Positions 8,441 through 14,723 of a DNA stretch of 35,870 nucleotides are shown here, one piece after another (the stretch's first letter is position 1; each line of letters opens with the position of its first letter). The notes below the pieces were generated by a model. The model had not been told where the DNA came from. It did no database searches and saw only the letters and a program-made list of their open reading frames with translations. A program made the position numbers and the translations under genes. The stretch is from assembly GCA_023131835.1 (NCBI GenBank), contig JAGLZA010000029.1:1-35870 (forward strand). The letters run 5' to 3'. This DNA comes from Caldifarciminota bacterium. Lineage in GTDB: Bacteria > Hydrothermota > UBA3072.

Positions 8441-8991
8441 CCACCGTATAACTGGTAGAAATTCCAAACCAATCCTTATCACCTTCTATTTGCCACAGAG
8501 AACACAAAGGAAGAATAGTTAAGTGGTTGAATGGGAGAATAGTTAAATAGTAAGGGCGAACTGCGTTCGCCCTTTTGTAGGAGGGTTTCCAAACAGTGAT
8601 AATCGCGACTTACGAAGTCGCTCCTACAAGAAATTAATGTAGGAGTCAGGTTACCTGACCCATTAGGGCAAGGCATGCCTTGCCACTACCTTTTGGACTT
8701 GCCCCGTGAAATGTTTACTATTTAATGGGGCGACTCAACGAGTCGTCCTACAAAACAGAATTCTCTTTGCAGACTTTATATTCCTTTGCTCGCTTTGCGA
8801 GAAAAATGGGAGGTGGTGGGGTAAAAACAAAACATTTATCTTCTTTGTACCCTTTGTGACTTTGTGGTGAAATAAAGGGGGAAGGGTAGTGTGCTCTCTT
8901 TTCTCACGAATTGCAAAAATCAGGGATGGTGAGGGGCTTCGTGACCTTTGTGACTTTGTGGTGAAATAAAGGGGGTGGGGAATCCCTCCTA
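8441..8991. repeat. Gene-free repeat-rich region
   Basis: No gene seen. Contents: a composite repeat at 8513-8661 (listed separately), palindromes TAGGGCAAGG...CCTTGCCACTA at 8664-8688 and GGGGCGACTC...GAGTCGTCCTAC at 8727-8751, and a perfect 31-bp direct repeat (8851-8881 and 8945-8975, CCTTTGTGACTTTGTGGTGA...). The stretch 8910-8966 recurs in inverted orientation at 24499-24557. Confidence 0.75.
8513..8661. repeat. Composite repeat, copy 1 (three palindromic modules)
   Basis: About 149 bp with a near copy at 33391-33539. Module order: a palindrome with core GAACTGCGTTC (8550-8572), a larger structure with outer arms GTAGGAG/GCTCCTAC enclosing two hairpins (8577-8627), then a GTCAGG/CCTGAC hairpin (8639-8661). 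The spacers GAATAGTTAA and AAGAAATTAATGTAG are shared with copy 2. This copy has decayed stems in the first inner hairpin. Confidence 0.8.
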
Positions 8992-9019
8992 TTGACAATC
9001 CACCAGAATTTGCTATTAT
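8992..9019 (+). promoter_or_regulatory. Sigma-70 promoter of the papain-like peptidase gene
   Basis: TTGACA at 8992-8997, 16-bp spacer, TATTAT at 9014-9019. The predicted start near 9026 gives a ~36-base leader ending in AAAGGAGG before ATG 9062. Confidence 0.7.
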
Positions 9020-9061
9020 CTTATTGTAATTTTTAGGTTAATCTTTAATAAAGGAGGCTTT

Positions 9062-11761
9062 ATGTTCAAGAGAGTATTGGTGTTCGGACTTTTTATCTTA
9101 TCTGTCTCTCCCCTCTATGCACAGAAATACAGGATGGGCTATCAGCATATAGACCCCAGGACCGTTCCCTGGATGAAAGAGGTATCCCTTGAAGTAACCC
9201 GTCAGGTTCGTGACTCGGTGGATCACTCACACGGTATGCCACCTGTTGGTTGGCAATATCTGGGTAGTTGCTCAGCCTTTTCTACTGGTTATTACTACAA
9301 AGCCTATCAGGAATATGTTGATCACGGTGGATGGGATATGACAGATTCAGATCATCAATTTCATCAAAAATTCATCTATAACCAGATAAATGGTGGAGTA
9401 GATGGTGGATCAAATGTTGCTGATGCGATGAAATGTCTCTGCGATTTAGGGATTGCACCGATGTCATCCGTTTCTTATGCGGATTACGACTCAGTAACGT
9501 GGCCATCAGAACAAGGATACAACGATGCAATAGCCTTTCGATCCGATGAATCGTTTTCTCTTAATGTTAGCAATGATGCAGGGATTCTGGCTCTAAAGGA
9601 CCATATGTCAAACGATAATGATTGTGCGGTGATAGCAATCTATGTATGGTCTCCATTCTATTATAATACCCTTGGTCCCAATCATATCTATGATACAGGA
9701 GATGCAACAGGCACTATGTGGGGCGGACATGCCATTTGCCTCGTTGGTTATAACGACTCTCTTGATACCCCGGATGGAAAAGGTGCTTTCAGACTTGTTA
9801 ATTCCTGGGGAACTGGATGGGGAGATGCTGGATACGCCTGGATTACATATGCAGCTGTAAAGAGTTCCAGCATATGTTATGGAACTGCCTACTGGACTAC
9901 CGATAGAAGAAACTATCAACCTAACGCAAAGATTGCCTATCAGGTATCTCACAATGAACGGTTAGATGTCTATGTTAATGTTGGAATAGGTCCTTATGGT
10001 TCTCCACATTGGCAGCGCACATTCTTGAATTGGGCGCATGCTAAAGTGCGTCAATATCCCTGCCCAGCTCATCCTATAATCCTTGACATTACCGAAGGAG
10101 AGGAGTTCCTTTCTCCTTATACAGAGAATACTGTTTTCATAAAAGTGAGGGATACTGAAAGTGATGGAGTTATCGGCGTAGTGCAGGATTTCTCTGCTCT
10201 GAGTAATGAATGGGGTTTTCACTGCCCGTATCCGGATACACCTGTGGTTATGGCAGATTGGGGATATACCAACTTGGCTCAATCCTTCCCAAATAATAAA
10301 TGTAACTGGCAGTCCTTCCATCGCCTGCCTGATAATTCCGGGGCTATTGATTTAGTTGGCGATATGGATTCATCTGTTGTTCTCTGGACATTCCCTACCA
10401 GCGATTCCATAGTATCTTCTCCGATTATAGCGGATATAGATGGGGATAATACACTCGATATTGTTGTTGGTTCCTATAATGATACGGTATATGCAATTGA
10501 TGCAAATGGGACAGATATATGGAAATATTGTATGACTGGAAATGTAATCGGCTCACCAGCCACTGCTGATCTGGATGAGGATGGAAAATTAGAGGTTGTT
10601 GTTTCGTCTGACAATAAAGAGATAGTGTGTTTGAATGGGGAGAATGGCTCTTTTAATTGGTCCTATACCAGTTTCATAAATGGCGTTTCTGGTTCTCCTG
10701 CTATAAATTCTGTTGACAGCGATAGAAGATTAGAGGTCGTAGGGGTTGGGTTGTTTATGCGGTTGATAAATGGTGAAGATGGCTCAGCAGGAGCCTGGCT
10801 TTATATGAATGGAGCACCTTCGACATCTTCACCAGCGGTTGGAGATGTCTTTGATGCTGACGGTATCCCGGATATTGTTGTTGGGAACCAGGCTGGTTCG
10901 GTAAAATTCTTCAATGGTAAGAATGGCGATGTAGTAGGTAATTTTCTGACTAATGGTCCAGTCCTTTCTTCTCCTGCCATTGGAGACCTTGATGGGGATT
11001 CATTAAACGAGGTGGTGGTAGGTTCCAATGATGATACATTATATGCCTTACAACTGGGACTGGATTCTATTCTGTGGAAATATGGAACCGGCGGTGATGT
11101 TCAATCATCTCCGGCCCTCGGTGATATAGATGGGGATTCAAAACTTGAGGTAGTCTTTGGTTCCAATGATGGGTATATATATGCTCTTAATGCAGAAGAC
11201 GGGAGTTTTTGCTGGTCATATTCTACCGGGGGAGAGGTTATTTCCTCTCCTGCACTCGGTGATATAGATAGTAATGGAGTGATTGATGTTGTTGTTGGTT
11301 CAAAAGATGGATACCTCTATTGTCTCTCTGGTGCAGGCGTTCTCTTATGGAGACTCAATCTCGGAACCCCAATTACCTCCTCACCTGCTTTAGGTGATGT
11401 TGATAAGGATGGATACCTTGAGATAGTAGTTGGTGGATTGGATGGTAATATTTATCTCATTGATGGTGTTTCTACTGGTATTGGGGAAGAAGAGATAAAG
11501 GGAAGATTATCGCTTTCAAGACTCTCTGGGCCAGTATCAGGCGAGTTTGTTATCCAGTATGGTATCTCAGGAAGGACTATGGTTGACCTCTCAATATTCG
11601 ATATCTCAGGGAGAGAAGTAAAGACCATTGTGAATAGGATTCAGGATGTTGGATTATATCAGGTGAAGGTAAATCTTGATAATGTTGCCAATGGTGTCTA
11701 TTTCTACCGCCTGAGTGCTGGTGATAAAAATCTATCCAGAAAGATGGTGGTGGTGAGGTAA
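9062..11761 (+). CDS. Secreted C1A (papain-family) peptidase with FG-GAP/PQQ-like propeller and sorting domain
   Basis: An 899-residue protein. A Sec signal peptide (residues 1-20, ending LYAQ) precedes a papain-type domain: Cys70 in GSCSAFS, His223 in GGHAICLVGY and Asn247 in NSWGTGWGDAGYAW. Gln65 is a candidate oxyanion residue. From ~residue 435 come about eight repeats with calcium-loop-like D-D-G-D signatures (DIDGDNTLDIVVGS, DLDGDSLNEVVVGS, DIDGDSKLEVVFGS), which should close a beta-propeller. The last ~80 residues are the FlgD-Ig-like sorting domain ending KMVVVR. The likely role is extracellular or surface proteolysis, with the propeller for binding. It has its own promoter and a palindrome terminator. 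Confidence 0.87.
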   Translation: MFKRVLVFGLFILSVSPLYAQKYRMGYQHIDPRTVPWMKEVSLEVTRQVRDSVDHSHGMPPVGWQYLGSCSAFSTGYYYKAYQEYVDHGGWDMTDSDHQFHQKFIYNQINGGVDGGSNVADAMKCLCDLGIAPMSSVSYADYDSVTWPSEQGYNDAIAFRSDESFSLNVSNDAGILALKDHMSNDNDCAVIAIYVWSPFYYNTLGPNHIYDTGDATGTMWGGHAICLVGYNDSLDTPDGKGAFRLVNSWGTGWGDAGYAWITYAAVKSSSICYGTAYWTTDRRNYQPNAKIAYQVSHNERLDVYVNVGIGPYGSPHWQRTFLNWAHAKVRQYPCPAHPIILDITEGEEFLSPYTENTVFIKVRDTESDGVIGVVQDFSALSNEWGFHCPYPDTPVVMADWGYTNLAQSFPNNKCNWQSFHRLPDNSGAIDLVGDMDSSVVLWTFPTSDSIVSSPIIADIDGDNTLDIVVGSYNDTVYAIDANGTDIWKYCMTGNVIGSPATADLDEDGKLEVVVSSDNKEIVCLNGENGSFNWSYTSFINGVSGSPAINSVDSDRRLEVVGVGLFMRLINGEDGSAGAWLYMNGAPSTSSPAVGDVFDADGIPDIVVGNQAGSVKFFNGKNGDVVGNFLTNGPVLSSPAIGDLDGDSLNEVVVGSNDDTLYALQLGLDSILWKYGTGGDVQSSPALGDIDGDSKLEVVFGSNDGYIYALNAEDGSFCWSYSTGGEVISSPALGDIDSNGVIDVVVGSKDGYLYCLSGAGVLLWRLNLGTPITSSPALGDVDKDGYLEIVVGGLDGNIYLIDGVSTGIGEEEIKGRLSLSRLSGPVSGEFVIQYGISGRTMVDLSIFDISGREVKTIVNRIQDVGLYQVKVNLDNVANGVYFYRLSAGDKNLSRKMVVVR

Positions 11762-11793
11762 TCCTTTAGAAGTGATAAATTGGCATTTTCTTT

Positions 11794-11830
11794 GTAGGGG
11801 CGTATAGCAATACGCCCCTTTCTTTTTTAC
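11794..11830 (+). terminator. Palindrome used as rho-independent terminator
   Basis: Arms GTAGGGGC/GCCCC with core GTATAGCAATAC (11794-11819), followed by TTTCTTTTTT. It lies 32 bp after the peptidase stop. Flanks match those of the terminator at 4385-4417, but the core differs. Confidence 0.8.
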
Positions 11831-12400
11831 CCCTCCCATCCCAGTTCATAGCCACGGTTTCTTCACGGTTTTTGTAGGGGCGAACTGCGTTCGCCCTTTT
11901 GTGGAAACGATTTTCCAATCGCGATAACGGAGTAGCGAAACTTGTTTCGCGCCCTGTAGTGGCAACCCTTGCTGTTACCATCTGTAGGAGTGGGCTTCTG
12001 CCCACGATTGTCAATTGTAGGAGCACGGAGCTCCGTGCCCCTGCAATCGAGCCCAGAAGGGCTTTCCCACTAACCGAACTAACCCACCAACTGACCAACA
12101 CATTAATTTCTCTGCGTTTATCCGCGGTTGATAAATGGTGGTGGGAATGGTGGATTTTGACAATCAGTTCAATCTGTGTCTATTTTCTGGGTGGTGTGTT
12201 TTTTTTATCAAAAATTAACCGTGAGTTTGCCGTGGCTAATCTTTGGTGGTGTGTGTTTTTTACAAAAAAAAACAATTCTTCTCTGTGCCCTCTGTGTCTC
12301 TGTGACTAATCCCTTCCTACAAAGTAAAAATTTCTTTCTCTGTGTTCTCTGTGTCTCTGTGGCTAATAAAAGGTCGGGTGTGGGAAGCTTCATAAAGGGC
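11831..12400. repeat. Gene-free repeat mosaic upstream of ndk
   Basis: No gene seen. Palindromes: 11874-11896 (core GAACTGCGTTC), an AGCGAAAC/GTTTCGC hairpin at 11934-11950, 11984-12005 (GTAGGAG, TGGGC/GCCCA stem) and 12017-12044 (core ACGGAGCTCCGT). The stretch 11831-11925 copies the region after 4408. From 12100 on the DNA is T-rich, with repeated CTCTGTG phrases at 12283-12310 and 12335-12368. Confidence 0.75.
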
Positions 12401-12428
12401 TTGACAATAAACATTTAATGGATACCAT
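12401..12428 (+). promoter_or_regulatory. Possible promoter of ndk-ackA
   Basis: TTGACA at 12401-12406 and a weak TACCAT at 12423-12428 with the 16-bp spacer used by other promoters here. Transcription would start near 12435, right at the preferred ndk start, implying a leaderless or nearly leaderless message. No ribosome site precedes either candidate start. Confidence 0.4.
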
Positions 12429-12435
12429 ATCCCTG

Positions 12436-12843
12436 ATGGAAAGGACATTACTTTTGATTAAACCAGATGGGGTACAGAGGGGATTGATTGGGAAAATCAT
12501 TACTGAGGTGGAAAATGCCGATCTGGTTATCGTTAATATGCGATTGATTCATCTCTCAAGGGAGGATGCAGAAAAGTTCTATTCGGTCCATAAGGCTAAA
12601 CCATTCTTTAGAAAACTTGTTAATTTTGTAACAAAGGATAGAATTGTTGCAATTGAATTAGAAGGCGAGAATGTAATAAAAAGGGTGCGTTCTCTTATTG
12701 GTACAACCGACCCAAAAAAGGCGGAGAAGGGAACAATACGGGAGAAATATGGATTGGATATGACTGTGAATACTGTCCATGCATCGGATTCTAAGGAAAC
12801 GGCCAGAAGCGAGATAAGATTTTTTTTTGATGAGGAGGATTGA
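12436..12843 (+). CDS. ndk: Nucleoside diphosphate kinase
   Basis: Transfers the gamma phosphate of ATP to other NDPs through a phosphohistidine. From ATG 12436 the protein is 135 residues, close to the usual ~140, and starts MERTLLLIKPDGVQRG as in the family. The catalytic His115 sits in NTVHASDS. An ATG at 12418 would add six residues (MDTISL) that the family lacks. The stop TGA overlaps the ackA ATG by one base, so the two are translationally coupled; the ackA ribosome site (GAGGAGGA) lies inside the last ndk codons. Confidence 0.92.
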   Translation: MERTLLLIKPDGVQRGLIGKIITEVENADLVIVNMRLIHLSREDAEKFYSVHKAKPFFRKLVNFVTKDRIVAIELEGENVIKRVRSLIGTTDPKKAEKGTIREKYGLDMTVNTVHASDSKETARSEIRFFFDEED

Positions 12844-14105
12844 TGTTGATACTTACCATAAACTGTGGTAGTTCCTCACTTAAATATCTCTTATACGATT
12901 GGGATAAGAAGACTTCTATGGCAAGTGGAATTGTGGAGAGAGTTACCATCAGTGATTCCTTTATTAAACATACAAGGATAGGAACAGAGGAAGTTAAGAT
13001 AGAAAGGGAATGTCCGACTCATAAGGAAGCGATGGGATTGGTGATGGGGGTCCTGACCGATAAAGAGGTTGGAGTGATTGAGGATCTTTCTGAGATAGAC
13101 GCAGTTGGACATCGGGTTGTTCATGGGGGAGAAAGATTCACCTCTTCGGTTCGCATTGATAAAATGGTCCTTGAAACCTTTAAGGAACTCTATGACCTTG
13201 CCCCGCTCCATAACCCCCCTAATGTGATGGGGATTGAAGCAGCTATGGAGCTGCTACCCGATGTTCCACATATCGCTGTAATGGATACAGCCTTTCATCA
13301 GACGATGCCGAAAGAATCCTATATCTATGCTATTCCCTATCAGTGGTATGAGGATTATATGGTTCGCAAATATGGATTTCATGGAACGTCCCATCTCTAT
13401 GTTTCCTACAGGGCGGCTGTCTTACTCAAGAAAAAGATTGAAGATACAAATCTTATCACCTGCCACATTGGTAATGGTGTGAGTCTCACTGCAATCAAGA
13501 ACGGAAAATCCTATGACCATTCAATGGGATTTACCCCTCTTGAAGGATTGGTAATGGGGACGAGATCAGGTGATATAGACCCTGCAGTGGTTGAATATAT
13601 ATGCAATAAAGAAAACAAGAATGTATCCGAGGTAATAAATAGTCTAAATAGGAAGAGCGGTTTGCTGGGTATATCAGAGAAATGGACAGATCGTCGTGAT
13701 ATTGAACGGGAGATGGAAGGGGGTGATAAGCGCGCAGAACTTGCTTTTAATAAGGAGGTTCATCGGTTAAAGAAATATATAGGTGCATATATTGCAATAC
13801 TTGGATTCGTTGATGCAGTAGTATTTACAGCCGGAGCAGGTGAGAAGGGGCCAGAGTTAAGGGAGGCTGTTTGCTCTAATATGGAACGGCTTGGACTGAA
13901 ACTGGATCGGGAGAGAAACTCAAAGTCAAGAGGTAAAAAAGAATCCATAATCTCTACTGATGATTCTCCGATAAAGCTCTTTGTTATTCCTACCAATGAA
14001 GAGATAGTTTTTGTTGAGGATGTGGTAGGTATTCTTAAAGGAGAATATGAATCTCCTGAGACATTCAAATATTCCTTTGCTTCACCTGATTATAAAGCCA
14101 TGTAG
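12843..14105 (+). CDS. ackA: Acetate kinase
   Basis: Makes ATP and acetate from acetyl phosphate and ADP (reversible), the last step of acetate fermentation. The 420 residues carry the ASKHA-fold marks: NCGSSSLKY at the N-terminus, HRVVHGGE, HNPPN, MDTAFHQTMP, YGFHGTSH, CHIGNGVSLTAI, GFTPLEGLVMGTRSGDIDP and FTAGAGEKGPELRE. ATG 12843 (one-base overlap with ndk) is preferred over a TTG one codon earlier. Acyl phosphate may come from the phosphotransacylase at 5057, which is not adjacent. The TAG stop lies inside the left arm of a palindrome (14102-14127), so that insertion may have changed the original C-terminus. Confidence 0.93.
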   Translation: MLILTINCGSSSLKYLLYDWDKKTSMASGIVERVTISDSFIKHTRIGTEEVKIERECPTHKEAMGLVMGVLTDKEVGVIEDLSEIDAVGHRVVHGGERFTSSVRIDKMVLETFKELYDLAPLHNPPNVMGIEAAMELLPDVPHIAVMDTAFHQTMPKESYIYAIPYQWYEDYMVRKYGFHGTSHLYVSYRAAVLLKKKIEDTNLITCHIGNGVSLTAIKNGKSYDHSMGFTPLEGLVMGTRSGDIDPAVVEYICNKENKNVSEVINSLNRKSGLLGISEKWTDRRDIEREMEGGDKRAELAFNKEVHRLKKYIGAYIAILGFVDAVVFTAGAGEKGPELREAVCSNMERLGLKLDRERNSKSRGKKESIISTDDSPIKLFVIPTNEEIVFVEDVVGILKGEYESPETFKYSFASPDYKAM

Positions 14106-14127
14106 GGGCAATTCACGAATTGCCTGG
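14102..14127. repeat. Palindrome at the ackA 3' end
   Basis: Arm GTAGGGGC with core AATTCACGAATT and a decayed right arm GCCTGG. It provides the ackA stop codon and sits 7 bp from the 3' end of the RAYT pseudogene on the other strand. Confidence 0.8.
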
Positions 14128-14133
14128 TGGGGT

Positions 14134-14708
14134 TTATCTGAATTTTTCCCAGAATTCTTTCTCAAATTCATCAGGTTCCCCTACAGGATTTTCCTTATCA
14201 AATTCCCATTTTAATGGATTCATAATAATATATTCTCTAACACGGTTTAGTTCATCATCGTTTCTAATAATGCGATCGTAATAATTGCGTTGGTAGACAG
14301 ATACGCCCTCTGTATTGCGTAACCGATTAATCTTCTTTGCAGTGTTCATTTTGTAGAAGCCTATTATTTTGGATATTAACATTTTACGGCGTTCTTTCCG
14401 CAGTAATAAGATACTATGTGGTAGGGGCAATTCGTGAATTGCCCCTACCATTAATATCACATGTATATGATTTGGCATTACTGCCAATTTGTCCAATTGT
14501 ACTCTATTAAAACGTTCTGGTATTTCAAACCAGAATTCTTGCGCAATTTTGCCAAATGGTGACAGTTCAACAATACCATCTTTTACTTCACCAAAGATAC
14601 ATTCCCTGTTTTTGTGCAGATTGTGATAAAATATGCACCACTCTCCGAATAATCATAATTTTCTAATCTTAAATGACGCCTGAATTGTTTATCGCATTTA
14701 TATTCCAT
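14134..14708 (-). pseudogene. RAYT transposase interrupted by one frameshift
   Basis: Read on the minus strand from ATG 14708, the protein begins MEYKCDKQFRRHLRLENYDY and SESGAYFITICTK, a normal RAYT start, then hits a stop 41 codons in. Inserting one base in the A5 run (T5 on the + strand, 14609-14613) restores a continuous frame through CIFGEVKDGIV to MPNHIHVILMV (HUH motif), VYQRNYYDRIIRN (tyrosine region) and REYIIMNPLKWEFD, ending at 14134, about 191 residues. The remaining ORF downstream of the break lacks the N-terminal strand. A homopolymer sequencing or assembly error is an alternative to true decay. It contains a palindrome in frame (14421-14448) and is flanked by two more. Confidence 0.85.
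14421..14448. repeat. Palindrome inside the second RAYT gene
   Basis: A perfect-arm copy with core AATTCGTGAATT. It is read in frame as VGAIHELPLP directly after the HUH segment, the same relative position as in the first RAYT gene. Confidence 0.9.
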
Positions 14709-14723
14709 TTAAGCGTTATTTTG

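Noticed and set aside
11766-12309. Open frames of 111-136 codons on both strands downstream of the papain-like peptidase
   Set aside because: They run through palindromes and CTCTGTG repeats; composition is repeat-driven and no start site is supported.
12418-12435. Longer ndk N-terminus from ATG 12418
   Set aside because: It would add six residues absent from the family and overlap the predicted -10 region; not excluded, but less likely.
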